Counted from the first letter of the stretch, positions 8,569 through 18,521 are shown. The stretch is 64,000 bases of DNA from Verrucomicrobiota bacterium (GCA_016721945.1 JADKHC010000020.1:1-64000), one strand, 5' to 3'. Notes: a model not told the origin generated them from the letters alone. A program made the numbers and translations.

Positions 8569-9603
8569 ATGTCTGCCGACTCCGCACCCATCAAACAATT
8601 CAACTATGACCTAATTGGCGTTGGTGCGCCGATCATGGACCTCGTGGCCAGCGTGCCTGAGAGTTTCCTCGCCCACGCCAAGGGCGAAAAAGGCGGCATG
8701 GCCATGGTCGATGCAAAGGAAATGGAGCGACTGGTCTCGCTGCTCCCCACTCCGCCCAAAACCACTCCCGGCGGTTCGGCCGCCAACACCACCTTCAACG
8801 CCACCCGACTCGGCCTCTCGACTGCATTCGTTGGCAAACTCGGCAGCGACGACCTCGCCGCCAAATACCTGCAGCGCTTTTCCGGAGCGGGCGTCGACCC
8901 CTCGCGCTTCAAGCAGTCCGCACTGCCCAACGCCCGCAGCCTCATCCTAACCACACCCGACGCCCAACGCACGATGCGCACTTGCCTCGGTGCCGTGATG
9001 ACGCTCTCGCCCGACGAGATTTCCCCGGCTGACTTCGAAGGCGCACTCGTTGTCCACATCGAAGGCTACGTTTTATTCAACCAGGCGCTTGCGGCAAAAA
9101 TCATCTCGTCCGCCCGAGCCGCCGGTTGCGAGATCAGCCTTTCATTCGCCTCGTTCGAAGTCGTCGCCGCCACACGCGACTGGCTGCTGGACCAGTTGAA
9201 GCAAGGCCTGTCGCTCGTTTTCGCCAACGAAGACGAAGCCCGGACGATGTTTCCCGAATTGCCCGCCAAAACAGCCGATGACTACGCAGAACACGCGAAA
9301 AAATTCGCGGCGTTCGGCGGTCTGGCCGCGATCACGCTCGGCAAGGAAGGCGCATGGATCGCCCACGGCAGCGAACTTCATCGCGTCGCACCCTGCGCCG
9401 TCGCTGACGTGATCGACACCAACGGCGCCGGCGACGCCTGGGCCGCTGGTTTTCTCTCGGCTTGGTTGCGAGATCAGCCTTTGCCCGTTTGCGGAAAAGT
9501 TGCCTCACTCCTCGGCGCGCAAACCGTCCGCCATATGGGCCCCGTCATCCCCGACGACGCCTGGCCCGCCGTCGCCGAAAAAGCGAAGAGCCTTTTGGTC
9601 TGA
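8569..9603 (+). CDS. PfkB-family carbohydrate/nucleoside kinase
   Basis: A cytoplasmic kinase of 344 residues. It has the two PfkB signatures: GGSAANTTFNATRLG with GKLGSDD near the N-terminus (about residues 68-100) and DTNGAGDAWAAGFLSAW near residue 284, which holds the anion hole and catalytic Asp. FANEDEARTMF and ITLGKEGAW are also typical. The overall pattern is closest to adenosine-kinase-like or ribokinase-like members found widely in bacteria. The exact substrate cannot be assigned from sequence. It is transcribed alone, convergent with the efflux operon that follows. Confidence 0.93.
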   Translation: MSADSAPIKQFNYDLIGVGAPIMDLVASVPESFLAHAKGEKGGMAMVDAKEMERLVSLLPTPPKTTPGGSAANTTFNATRLGLSTAFVGKLGSDDLAAKYLQRFSGAGVDPSRFKQSALPNARSLILTTPDAQRTMRTCLGAVMTLSPDEISPADFEGALVVHIEGYVLFNQALAAKIISSARAAGCEISLSFASFEVVAATRDWLLDQLKQGLSLVFANEDEARTMFPELPAKTADDYAEHAKKFAAFGGLAAITLGKEGAWIAHGSELHRVAPCAVADVIDTNGAGDAWAAGFLSAWLRDQPLPVCGKVASLLGAQTVRHMGPVIPDDAWPAVAEKAKSLLV

Positions 9604-9711
9604 CAAAGGTGGAACAGTCCCGACGCGTTGAGCGACGTCGCTTGTCATTTTACGTCGCACCCGAACCAGCACGCCGGGGACGTCGTGCTCCACCGGCGTA
9701 ATCTACTATCA

Positions 9712-12700
9712 TCAGGTTTTCGTGCCTTTATTTTTCCCTCCGAACAGCGTGTAGAGCGCCGGCAGCACCAGCAGCGTTAGCAGCGTGTTGGAGAAAATCC
9801 CGCCAATCACCACCGTCGCGAGCGGACGCTGCACCTCGCCACCCACGCCTACGTTGACCGCCATAGGAATGAAACCCACGGCCGCCACGAGCGCCGTCAT
9901 CAGCACAGGTCGCAGGCGCACCATGCAGCCTTCGCGCACCGCATTCTCCAGCGGCACACCGGCTTCGAGCCGTTGTTTGATAAAGGTCACGAGGACTAAA
10001 CCATTCAATATCGCCACGCCGCTCAAGGCGATAAATCCGATAGCCGAACTAACCGTAAACGGCAAACCGCGCGCCCAGAGTGCAAGCACGCCGCCGACCA
10101 ATCCGAGGGGAATACCCGACGCAACAATCAGCACTTCGCCCACGTTTTTCAGGCTGAAAAACAGCAGGATAAAAATCAGCGCCAGCACCATCGGCACGAC
10201 AAACATCAGACGACGGTTGGCGCGCTCCATGTTTTCAAACTGGCCGCCCCATTCGAGCGTGTAGCCCTCGGGCAGTTTCACCTGCGCGGAAACTTTCTCG
10301 CGCGCCTCGGCCACGAAGCTCGCGACGTCGCGCCCGCGCACGTTGCACTGAACGGTGATGCGGCGTTCGCCCCACTCGCGATTGATCGTCGACGGCCCTT
10401 CGATCTCGGAAATCTTCGCGAGCTGACTTAACGGCAGAGTCGGCCCCGACGCCGTCGGAATCAACGTCGCCGCCAGTGCAGCGGGATCGGTCCGCTGCCG
10501 GTCGGGCAAACGCACGACCAGCGGAAAGCGTCGCTGCCCTTCGCGAATGTCGCCCACGCGGCGCGAGCCAACAGCCTCGACAACATTGAGCACGTTGCGG
10601 GTCGGAATGCCATGGCGAGCGATTGCCTGCGGATCGACTCGCACCTGAAGAAACGTCTGTCCGGTCAACTGCTCGACCGACGCCTCACTGGCGCCACTCA
10701 CCTCGCCCAGCAACGCCTGTACCTGGCCGCCGAGGCGACGCAGTTCGTCGAGATTTTCGCCGTAGATTTTTATGGCGATGTCGCCGCGCGCACCCGCGAT
10801 CATTTCGTTGAGCCGCATTTCGATCGGCTGACTGAATGACGGTTTTAGCCCAGGCACCTGGTTTAGGACCGCGCGCATCTTTTGCGTCAACTCGTCCTGC
10901 GTACTGGCTTTTTTCCACTGCTCGCGCGGTTTCAGCGCGAGAAAAAAGTCCGCCAGTTCCACGCCCATCGGATCAGTCGCGACCTCCGCCGTGCCGAGAC
11001 GTGTCCAGATGTGTTCGATCTCGTCGGGAAACGCCGCCATCAATGCGCGTTCGATCCGGTCGTTTTGCGCCACGGCCTCGTCGACCGAAATCCCGGCCAG
11101 TCGCACCGTCGTGCCCACAATCGCGCCTTCACCAAGCTTGGGCAAAAACTCGCCGCCCATCTGCGTCGCGAGAAAACCACCTCCCACCACCAAAGCCAGC
11201 GCGGCTGCAAGCACCGCCGTGCGAAAACGCAGCGCCCACTCCAACACCGGCGCGTAGAGTCCTCGCGCGAACCGCACGAGCCACGGCTCGGTTTCTTTCA
11301 TCTCACGCGGCAGCAGCAAACTCGCCAGCACCGGCATCAACACGAGTGAGAGCACCAGCGAGCCGAGCAGCGCGAAAATCATCGTGAGCGCCATCGGACG
11401 AAACAGTTTTCCTTCGATGCCTTCGAGCGTGAGCACGGGCAGAAACACGACCAAAATGATGAGCTCTCCATAAAGCGTCGGCTTCCGCACCTCGATTGCC
11501 GCGTCACGAATCACATCGAGCCACGGCTTCTTTTTGTGATGCGCCGCGTGACGCACGCAGTTTTCCACCATGATGACCGAGCTGTCCACGATCAGACCGA
11601 AGTCGATCGCGCCCAGGCTCAGCAGGCTGGCCGCGATGCCCGCCTGCAACATGAAGTTCGCCGCAAAGAGCATCGAGAGCGGAATCGCCACCGCCACGAT
11701 TAGGCCTGCACGCAGGTTCCCCAAGAATGCGAACAACACCGCGATCACGAGCAGCGCACCGGCGAAGAGATTGTGTTTCACCGTGCGGATGACGTTGTCG
11801 ACGAGCTCCGTTCGGTCATAGAGCACTTCCAGCTTCACGTCGGGCGGCAGAAATTTCTGAACCTCGATGAGCTTGGCTTTGAGCGCGTGCGTGACCTCAG
11901 CGCTGTTCTCACCCATGAGCATGAAACCCAAGCCGAGCACCGCCTCACCGCGTCCGTCGGCGGTCACCGCACCACGACGGATTTCGTGATCCTCCTTCAC
12001 CGTCGCCACGTCGCGCACATGCACCGGCGCCCCTTCATGCGCCGCAACGACGATGGCTCCGATCTCATCGATATTCGTAGCCAAACCAACTCCATGCACC
12101 AAAAGCGATTCGCCGCCACGCACGATTTGGCCGCCGCCAACGTTCTGATTGTTCGCCTGCAGCGCTTCGACCAGATCCTCGAACGTCAGCCGGTATTTTA
12201 TGAGCCGGTCGGTTTCGACGACGACGTGAAACTGTTTCTCGAAGCCGCCCCAAGTGTTGATCTCGGCAACGCCTGCCACCTTGCGCAGCTGCGGTTTCAC
12301 CACCCAATCCTGCAACACGCGCAATTCCGTCGGCGTGCGCTTCGCGTCGGTCGAGCGCACGACATAGTGAAATATCTCGCCGAGTCCCGTGGCGATGGGG
12401 CCTAGTTGTGGTCGTGCCATGCCGTCTGGCAATTCCACGCTCTGGAGTCGCTCGGTGATGAGCTGACGCGCGCGGTAGATATCCACGCGGTCATCGAAGG
12501 TCGCCACGACCTGCGAGAAGCCGAATTTCGAGAGCGAGCGCACATTTTGCAGGCCCGGCAATCCTGAGATCGCAAGCTCCACGGGCACCGTTATCTGCGC
12601 CTCGGTTTCCTGCGGGTTGAGAGCGGCGGCCGTGGTATTGATCTGCACCTGCACGGGCGTCGTATCGGGAAACGCGTCGATCGGCAAAATGCTCAGCGTG

Positions 12701-12786
12701 CGCGCGCCGACGACCAGCAGCACCCCCGCCAGGATGCAGACGAGAAGGCGGTTCTTGAGCGAAGTGTTAATAATCCAGTTCAGCAT
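9712..12786 (-). CDS. Heavy-metal efflux RND pump, inner-membrane subunit (CusA/CzcA family)
   Basis: A 1024-residue proton-driven transporter of the HME-RND type. The N-terminus MLNWIINTSLKNRLLV starts TM1. The TM4 region has GAIDFGLIVDSSVIMVEN with Asp395, Asp401 and Glu408, the proton-relay pattern of CzcA/CusA pumps. Two periplasmic halves are present, with GEFLPKLGEGAI opening the second. TM8-12 segments follow and the protein ends LLVLPALYTLF. It should pair with the adaptor and outer-membrane channel encoded immediately upstream to export a divalent or monovalent metal. Whether the substrate is Cu/Ag or Co/Zn/Cd is not decided by the motifs I can see. Confidence 0.96.
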   Translation of the reverse strand: MLNWIINTSLKNRLLVCILAGVLLVVGARTLSILPIDAFPDTTPVQVQINTTAAALNPQETEAQITVPVELAISGLPGLQNVRSLSKFGFSQVVATFDDRVDIYRARQLITERLQSVELPDGMARPQLGPIATGLGEIFHYVVRSTDAKRTPTELRVLQDWVVKPQLRKVAGVAEINTWGGFEKQFHVVVETDRLIKYRLTFEDLVEALQANNQNVGGGQIVRGGESLLVHGVGLATNIDEIGAIVVAAHEGAPVHVRDVATVKEDHEIRRGAVTADGRGEAVLGLGFMLMGENSAEVTHALKAKLIEVQKFLPPDVKLEVLYDRTELVDNVIRTVKHNLFAGALLVIAVLFAFLGNLRAGLIVAVAIPLSMLFAANFMLQAGIAASLLSLGAIDFGLIVDSSVIMVENCVRHAAHHKKKPWLDVIRDAAIEVRKPTLYGELIILVVFLPVLTLEGIEGKLFRPMALTMIFALLGSLVLSLVLMPVLASLLLPREMKETEPWLVRFARGLYAPVLEWALRFRTAVLAAALALVVGGGFLATQMGGEFLPKLGEGAIVGTTVRLAGISVDEAVAQNDRIERALMAAFPDEIEHIWTRLGTAEVATDPMGVELADFFLALKPREQWKKASTQDELTQKMRAVLNQVPGLKPSFSQPIEMRLNEMIAGARGDIAIKIYGENLDELRRLGGQVQALLGEVSGASEASVEQLTGQTFLQVRVDPQAIARHGIPTRNVLNVVEAVGSRRVGDIREGQRRFPLVVRLPDRQRTDPAALAATLIPTASGPTLPLSQLAKISEIEGPSTINREWGERRITVQCNVRGRDVASFVAEAREKVSAQVKLPEGYTLEWGGQFENMERANRRLMFVVPMVLALIFILLFFSLKNVGEVLIVASGIPLGLVGGVLALWARGLPFTVSSAIGFIALSGVAILNGLVLVTFIKQRLEAGVPLENAVREGCMVRLRPVLMTALVAAVGFIPMAVNVGVGGEVQRPLATVVIGGIFSNTLLTLLVLPALYTLFGGKNKGTKT

Positions 12787-12813
12787 GGGAGTTACTTCTC
12801 CTTGGTTTCCCGC

Positions 12814-14091
12814 TCAGTCGTGCGCGCAGCCCGCGCCGAGCTTCGACATCAGCATCGCCGACTTGAGGGCGTAGGCGTGGGTAACCGCGATCTGATCTTC
12901 GGCTCCAACACCGCCCAGCAATTCCTGACGGTTAGCGAAACGAGCGCCGAGCTGCACCGCGCGAACATCGTACAAATCAGCTTCGCGCTTCACAAAGACG
13001 AACGGCTTGCCATCGACATGTTGCACCGCGGCTGGCGGCACGAGGAGTGCGCTCTCCGCAGACCGCATAAGAATCCGTGCGGTCGCAAACATCCGGTCGC
13101 GCAGCAGACCATCGGTGTTTTCAAATTCCGCCCGAGCCCGGCCGAGCCGCGTGCGTTCATCCACTGCGGGACTGACCCATGTGAGTTTGCCCGCAAACAC
13201 TTTGCCCGGAATCGAATCAACCCGCAGCTCCACCGGCTGGCCCGCTCGCACCAGCGCGAGCGCGTTTTCCGGAACCTGCAACATCGCCCACATCGTCGTG
13301 CGATCTGCCACCGTGAAAAGCGCCTTACCGGCCTCGACCTGCGAACCGCGCACTGCATTTCGCTCGACGATCTCGCCGGCAAACGGCGCGCGCACCTCGA
13401 TGTATACTGGCTCATTTTGCTGGTTCCCCAACGTGTCGATTTGCTCCTCCGTGAAGCCCAACATGCGGGCTTGCTGACAGGCCGCACGGTGGGACGCCTC
13501 GGCCTCTTGCAACGATTGCGCCGAGGTCACGCGTTCCGCGCGCAGCTTGCGTTCGCGTTCTAGCGTTTGGTGCGTAAGCACTGCCTTGCCTACGATCTCA
13601 CCAATCGAGGCCGACCAGATGCGTCCCACACACTGTTGCTCGGTGACCTGCACGCCGAGGTCAGCGTCCACACTCTGCACAATACCGCCGACTGGCGCAG
13701 CGATTTGCGCGAGCTTGTTTTGATTGTAACTCACCTCGGCCACGCACTCGATGGCGTCGGCGATCGCACCGGATTCCGGGGTCGTGGTTTGAACACCCAC
13801 GAGTCCAGCCGAGTCTTTCGACGGCAAGCGGACCTGCAGGCTTTCGCCCGGCTTGAGTGCTGCAGCGAGTTGCGGCTGACAAATCGCACACAGCGCCTCG
13901 GGCACACCATGTTCGCCGCACATTTCGACGGTGCCCTTCGACTCGGCAGCGTGCGCGTGACCGGAATGATCCTGCACCGCGTGATCATGGCCCGCATGCT
14001 CGTCGGGAGCTTCCTGTTTTTTGCAGCCGGTCAGCAGAGCCAGCGCCACGAGCGGAACGGAGATGAAGTGGGAGAGAAATTTCGTTTTCAT
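12814..14091 (-). CDS. RND efflux periplasmic adaptor (CusB/CzcB family) with His/Cys-rich N-terminus
   Basis: A 425-residue membrane-fusion protein. A lipobox LLTGC puts the lipidated Cys at 23. Residues 31-48 are His-rich (EHAGHDHAVQDHSGHAHA). They are followed by Cys58, Cys68 and Cys71 in a CGEHGVPEALCAICQP segment, a plausible metal-loading site. The body shows the lipoyl and hairpin pattern (GGIVQSVDADLGVQV) and beta-barrel segments typical of adaptors. It links the inner-membrane pump (27 bases downstream) to the TolC-type channel (21 bases upstream) in one operon. Metal binding by the N-terminal segment is inference. Confidence 0.94.
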   Translation of the reverse strand: MKTKFLSHFISVPLVALALLTGCKKQEAPDEHAGHDHAVQDHSGHAHAAESKGTVEMCGEHGVPEALCAICQPQLAAALKPGESLQVRLPSKDSAGLVGVQTTTPESGAIADAIECVAEVSYNQNKLAQIAAPVGGIVQSVDADLGVQVTEQQCVGRIWSASIGEIVGKAVLTHQTLERERKLRAERVTSAQSLQEAEASHRAACQQARMLGFTEEQIDTLGNQQNEPVYIEVRAPFAGEIVERNAVRGSQVEAGKALFTVADRTTMWAMLQVPENALALVRAGQPVELRVDSIPGKVFAGKLTWVSPAVDERTRLGRARAEFENTDGLLRDRMFATARILMRSAESALLVPPAAVQHVDGKPFVFVKREADLYDVRAVQLGARFANRQELLGGVGAEDQIAVTHAYALKSAMLMSKLGAGCAHD

Positions 14092-14112
14092 AAATTGGTG
14101 ATTTTTAAAAGT

Positions 14113-15384
14113 TCAGGATTTCGGGGTCGGCGTCGCGAGCAACGCTTCGAGTTCGGCGCGCGCCGCGCTCATTTCGAAAAGCTTCGTCAGGTAGGTCATC
14201 TGCACTTCGGCCGTCGTGCGCTGCGTGTCCACGAGATCGGCAAAGCCAAATTTCCCTTCTTCATAACCGGCCTGCACGAGACGCAGCGCCTCGTCCACCT
14301 TGGGCAAAATGCGCGTGCGATAGTTGTCCACGTGCTCGCTGGCCGCGCGGTAGCGCCCGACGGCGTTGGTCACGTCGCGCTGCAATTCCTGTTGCACCGA
14401 GTGTAGTTCCGCAGTCGCTACAACAATATTAGCCCGCGCCTCCTGACGCGTGCCTTTGCCGCGGTCAAAGAGTGGCAGTGGCAGCGAGAAACTAACCTGA
14501 CCGATCGACTCCCCCGTCTCGCCAACTTCACCGGCCGCGACGCCCACTTTCAGGTCGGGGTACGGCTCCAACCGGGCTCGTCGGTGGTCCAACTCCGCAC
14601 GTTCCAGATTCATTTGCGCGGCCTGTAAACCCGGGTGAGCGGCCAGACTTCCCGCCGTAAAATCCGCCAACAAACTGACCGCGGGCGTCTCGATCAGCGA
14701 GTCGGTCAGTCTTGCACCACTCAAGTCGGGACGACCGAGCAACACGGCAAACGTTTGCCGCGCCGCTGACCGTTCACGCTCAAGGTCGCCCTTTTCAACA
14801 CGCGCCTGCTCGGCCAGCACTTCCGCGCGCAACTGCTCTTGGTAAGCCGCGGCGCCGGCATCGCTTCGCTTACGCGCCATCGCCACCGAAGCATCTGCCA
14901 TCGCCAAAAGCTGCACGGACACTTCGACCTGTCGCTCCAGCGTCAGCACGCGGAAATACCCAATCTTAACTTCACGCACCAGCTCCACGCGGCGCAGAGC
15001 CAGATCGGCCGCAGAGAGTTTCACGCCAGCAACGCCGATTTGTTTACTCAACGAGCGCTTGCCAGGAAACAGCACGGCTTGGGAAAGGCCAATGGTTCGT
15101 TTCGCATCGGCGTATCCCCGGTTTTTTCGCAAAGGCCAATCTTCGATCACGAGCTCCAGCTCGGGATTGCTCCATGTCTTCGCCTGCGTCACACGTCCGG
15201 CTGCGGCCTCGACCCGGCCACCGGCCGCGCGCAGCACAGGGCTGTTTTCGAGTGCCAGCTGTAGTGCGGAGTCCAGGGTCAGCGCCACCGTCGGCGTTGA
15301 GTTCTCCGCCCCTCGCGCCGTTACCACGACAGTAAATGCGATACCAATTGAAAGAGATAAAAATCTAAATCTGAGAAAGTTCAT
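14113..15384 (-). CDS. TolC-like outer-membrane channel of the metal efflux system (CusC/CzcC type)
   Basis: From ATG at 15384 the product has 423 residues with a signal peptide (MNFLRFRFLSLSIGIAFTVVV...ARGAE). Two outer-membrane-efflux repeats follow: ALQLALENSPVLRAAGGRVEAAAGRVTQAKTWSNPEL and a second half around AQMNLERAELDHRRARLEPYPDL. Long amphipathic helices with KLFEMSAARAELEALLA near the end are typical. The frame is open to 15471, but the shorter start gives the signal sequence. It is the exit duct for the pump encoded downstream. Confidence 0.93.
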   Translation of the reverse strand: MNFLRFRFLSLSIGIAFTVVVTARGAENSTPTVALTLDSALQLALENSPVLRAAGGRVEAAAGRVTQAKTWSNPELELVIEDWPLRKNRGYADAKRTIGLSQAVLFPGKRSLSKQIGVAGVKLSAADLALRRVELVREVKIGYFRVLTLERQVEVSVQLLAMADASVAMARKRSDAGAAAYQEQLRAEVLAEQARVEKGDLERERSAARQTFAVLLGRPDLSGARLTDSLIETPAVSLLADFTAGSLAAHPGLQAAQMNLERAELDHRRARLEPYPDLKVGVAAGEVGETGESIGQVSFSLPLPLFDRGKGTRQEARANIVVATAELHSVQQELQRDVTNAVGRYRAASEHVDNYRTRILPKVDEALRLVQAGYEEGKFGFADLVDTQRTTAEVQMTYLTKLFEMSAARAELEALLATPTPKS

Positions 15385-15497
15385 GGTGAAATAAAACCGA
15401 CCAATCAAAGTGCGGGCAGTGCATGCCCTTGATTCAGGGCGCGAAGCAGCGCCCACGATAAACAATGTCATACGCCGTCAGTCCCCGCAGGAACCGA

Positions 15498-15905
15498 TCA
15501 GGCTGTAGCCCGCGACGGCGCACGCGGCATCAACGCCGCACGCTGCACAAATTGCCACGTCGGACTACAATCCGGTGGTCGATCAAACGTGGTGCTCGCC
15601 GTATCGGCTGCCTCCTCCGCGTTGAGAAGAAAATCCTGCGCATCCCAACCAAGCAGACACACACAAACCGTGAGCGCCGGTATGGGAGCAGCGACAGACG
15701 ACGAGCCCACCCGATAACTTCCGCTTTCCAGAACGTTACAGGCGCCGGGCTCGCAAACACCACTCGCGCTCTCACAACAAGCGTTGTGATCCGCATGCTC
15801 TTCCTGCGCCGAAAGCAGACCTGCCGCTTCCAACATGCAATGCTGCGTCGTCGGCAGCCAGAGGGCCACCAGCAGGAACGCAGCAATTTTTCGGATTAGA
15901 GACAC
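15498..15905 (-). CDS. Small exported Cys/His-containing protein heading the efflux operon
   Basis: A 135-residue product with a hydrophobic start (MSLIRKIAAFLLVALWLPTTQHC), so it is likely exported. It then has a His/Cys segment (EEHADHNACCESASGVCEPGAC) and a second hydrophobic Cys-containing stretch (VCVCLLG). It is the first gene of the run leading into the channel, adaptor and pump genes. Position and ligand-type residues suggest a role in metal binding or sensing in the periplasm. I do not recognise a named family, and the function is inference. Confidence 0.65.
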   Translation of the reverse strand: MSLIRKIAAFLLVALWLPTTQHCMLEAAGLLSAQEEHADHNACCESASGVCEPGACNVLESGSYRVGSSSVAAPIPALTVCVCLLGWDAQDFLLNAEEAADTASTTFDRPPDCSPTWQFVQRAALMPRAPSRATA

Positions 15906-16406
15906 AGCGCCGCAAAAAGAGCGACGAACCAGACCTTGTCAACCGTACGAGCACGCATCCGACTCACGACCTGAGAACTTAAGCAAACGTCTTTCGAGAA
16001 TCGATTGGCCTCTCGCGTTGCGACAATTCGTCCCTCTGCAAGGCGCTTCGTTTTCGCACGTTATTCGGTTTAAATCAATGGCTAGATGTTATTTACGCAG
16101 CTATCAGTTCACCCAAATAACTAAAGAAAAATCCTTCTCAAGAGATCATGGGATAGTGTCGAGTTGTTTGGGTGGAACACAATTATGCACCTGCATCGGC
16201 CCCAACGGCTTTGTCATCTCAACAACAGTGACACCTTTGCAAAACTCAGTGCAGGTCCCTTGTGAGAATCGCGCTGAGCACATCCAGTTTCTGAATACAA
16301 ACGCTTCTCACGCCTGCCCTCTGCCGATCATCCCTCCAGCCGCCTGCAACGCGTTTCTAAAGGAAATTACTTTCTCACCCCTGTTCATCGTCAACCTGAC
16401 TTCCCT
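15906..16406. other. Gene-free divergent intergenic region
   Basis: About 500 bases separate the start of the metal efflux operon (leftward) from the secreted sensor gene (rightward). Promoters for both are expected here. I see no convincing gene, repeat shared with other parts of the window, or long palindrome. It is somewhat AT-richer than its flanks near 16060-16150. Confidence 0.5.
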
Positions 16407-16961
16407 ATGAATACCCCGTCAAAACTCATCCGCCTACCCCTCCTCCTGCTCGCACTGGCAGGTCTTGCGACCTCGCTCCGAGCTGAACTCGAACCAGAAC
16501 AACAAGCCAAAGTTGAAGCGAAAGTTTCCCTCGTCAAAGCATGGGCCGCCGAACCAGCGATTATCGAGGCCGTAGCCGCGCACAACGCCCAGTTACCCAC
16601 TGGACATGCCGATATGACCCAGGAGAAATGGAAAAGCTTGAGCGTGCTCGATCCCCTCGTGCGCAGCTTCTCGAAGAATCCCGCAGGCGATTTCCTGAAA
16701 ACAAAAAAAATCGAATGGCTAACCGAAGCCTTCGTCTCCGATGCCAAAGGACTCAAGGTCGCCTTCCTCTCAAAACCCTCCGGCTGGAGTCACGCCGGGA
16801 AGCCTAAACACGACGTGCCCATGACGGGAAAAACCTGGCAAGGCGCCGTCGAAACCGATGAATCCACCGGACTCCCACAACTTCAAATCGCCGTGCCCGT
16901 GCTCAAAGACGGTCACCCCATCGGCTCGCTCGTAGTCGGCCTCAGCCTCGGTAAACTCTAG
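16407..16961 (+). CDS. Secreted protein, possible periplasmic sensor partner of the adjacent chemoreceptor
   Basis: A 184-residue product with a clear signal peptide (MNTPSKLIRLPLLLLALAGLATSLRA). The mature part has helices (EQQAKVEAKVSLVKAWAAEPAIIEAV) followed by KTKKIEWLTEAFVSDAKGLKVAFLSKPSGWS and a C-terminal VPVLKDGHPIGSLVVGLSL. That ending resembles the last strands of Cache/PAS-like extracellular sensor domains (VLDDGKPIGSLTVGI). No transmembrane segment follows, so it should be free in the periplasm. It lies 30 bases upstream of a chemoreceptor gene that lacks a Cache domain of its own, which suggests cooperation. That partnership is inference. Confidence 0.75.
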   Translation: MNTPSKLIRLPLLLLALAGLATSLRAELEPEQQAKVEAKVSLVKAWAAEPAIIEAVAAHNAQLPTGHADMTQEKWKSLSVLDPLVRSFSKNPAGDFLKTKKIEWLTEAFVSDAKGLKVAFLSKPSGWSHAGKPKHDVPMTGKTWQGAVETDESTGLPQLQIAVPVLKDGHPIGSLVVGLSLGKL

Positions 16962-16991
16962 CAATAGCTCGTTCGATTTCAGAGCGGTTTC

Positions 16992-18521
16992 ATGCGAATG
17001 AATACTTCGACCCTGAGCTTTAAGCTGACCACGTTCTTGATCGCCGCCGTGGCCATTGCCCTCGCGATTGGCGGCGGGATGCATAGTGTATTACGCAAGG
17101 TGGAGGCAGAAAACGCCAGCCGCACCACGCATGTGATCGCGGCCAAGAATGCGACTTATCAGCTGCTCGAAACGATCGTTGATGCACAGGCGGCGCTGCA
17201 AAACACGCTCCGAATCAAGGACCCCGACGAAATCGAAACGAGCATCGGGCACTTCAAGAATACGCTGAACGATGCCCAGCAACTGATCAAAAACACCGCC
17301 GACATCCCTCCCGTAATCGGCGAAAAACTCGATGCCCTGACAAAAACCGATCAGGAAGTTATCGACAAGTTTCTCATCGGTGAAAACAGCGCCGCATTCG
17401 AATTGATGATGACCACAGTGCCACAGCGTTTCGAAGCACTAACCCAAGCCATCCGCGCTTACAGCACCCAAGTCGAAACCGCCTTGAAAAACGACGCTGA
17501 AGCCAGTGGTGTCGCACTTCAGCGCCTCCTCCGGTGGGCCGCTGTCGCTTGCGGCGTGCTCTCCATTCTGCTGCTCGCTTATGGCTGGCGATTCCGCAAC
17601 TCCACCGTCAACCAGCTCCAGCGTCTATCCGACCAGCTCGACGAAGCCTCCAAGCAGGTCGCCCAGGCCGCCGATCAAGTATCTACCGCTAGCCAGCAGC
17701 TCGCCTCGGGTGCGAACGAACAAGCCTCGTCGCTCGAAGAAACCAGCGCCTCGCTGAATGAAATGTCCTCCATGACCAAGCGGAACGCGGAAGGTGCCGT
17801 GCGCGCAAACGAACTGGCCCGTGGAGCAAGAAAGTCAGCCGATACCGGTGCCTCCGACATGAAGCAGATGCACGACTCCATGGGTGCAATCAAAGCTTCG
17901 TCCGACGACATCGCCAAAATCATCAAGACAATCGATGAGATCGCTTTCCAAACCAACATCCTCGCCCTAAACGCCGCCGTCGAGGCCGCCCGCGCCGGTA
18001 CCGCGGGGGCCGGTTTCGCCGTGGTCGCCGACGAAGTCCGTGCGCTAGCTCAACGCTCAGCCACGGCGTCCAGAGAAACCTCCGGAAAAATCGAAGCTGC
18101 CATAGCCAAAACCGACCAAGGCGTGCAAATCAGCAGCCGTGTCACCGAAAATCTTGGCGAGATCGTCGAAACCGTTCGCAAGGTTGACGACCTCATCGCG
18201 GAAGTCGCAACTGCCAGCGGCGAACAAAATCTAGGAGTTGACCAGATCAACACCGCCGTTTCGCAAATCGAAAAGATCACGCAAAACAACGCCGCGAGCG
18301 CCGAGGAAAGCGCCGCCGCCGCCGAGCAGCTCAAGGCACAAGCGATGGCCTTACAAGATGCGGTCACCGAACTCTCAAAGATGGTTGGCCATAAAAAAGG
18401 CTTCTCAGCCGAACCTATTGCCAAAGACCAATCAGTGCCGCCTTCTCCAACTCCTGAGCACAAAAAGACTTCCCGCCGGCCCTCGGACTCTACCAAGACA
18501 AAGTTTTTTGCCGCTAAGTAG
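16992..18521 (+). CDS. Methyl-accepting chemotaxis protein without an evident HAMP domain
   Basis: A 509-residue receptor. TM1 spans about residues 11-31, a helical periplasmic domain of four-helix-bundle type covers about 32-180, and TM2 about 181-201. The cytoplasmic coiled coil includes the highly conserved hairpin tip IDEIAFQTNILALNAAVEAARAG...GFAVVADEVRALAQRS (about 314-356). I cannot recognise a HAMP between TM2 and the methylation helices, which is unusual. The C-terminus (KTKFFAAK) lacks a CheR-docking pentapeptide. No other chemotaxis genes are in the window. It probably forms an operon with the secreted protein gene just upstream. Confidence 0.95.
   Translation: MRMNTSTLSFKLTTFLIAAVAIALAIGGGMHSVLRKVEAENASRTTHVIAAKNATYQLLETIVDAQAALQNTLRIKDPDEIETSIGHFKNTLNDAQQLIKNTADIPPVIGEKLDALTKTDQEVIDKFLIGENSAAFELMMTTVPQRFEALTQAIRAYSTQVETALKNDAEASGVALQRLLRWAAVACGVLSILLLAYGWRFRNSTVNQLQRLSDQLDEASKQVAQAADQVSTASQQLASGANEQASSLEETSASLNEMSSMTKRNAEGAVRANELARGARKSADTGASDMKQMHDSMGAIKASSDDIAKIIKTIDEIAFQTNILALNAAVEAARAGTAGAGFAVVADEVRALAQRSATASRETSGKIEAAIAKTDQGVQISSRVTENLGEIVETVRKVDDLIAEVATASGEQNLGVDQINTAVSQIEKITQNNAASAEESAAAAEQLKAQAMALQDAVTELSKMVGHKKGFSAEPIAKDQSVPPSPTPEHKKTSRRPSDSTKTKFFAAK

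Noticed and set aside
11040..11060. GTTCGATCC word suggestive of a tRNA T-arm
   Set aside because: It lies inside the RND pump gene, with no cloverleaf around it. No tRNA found in the window.
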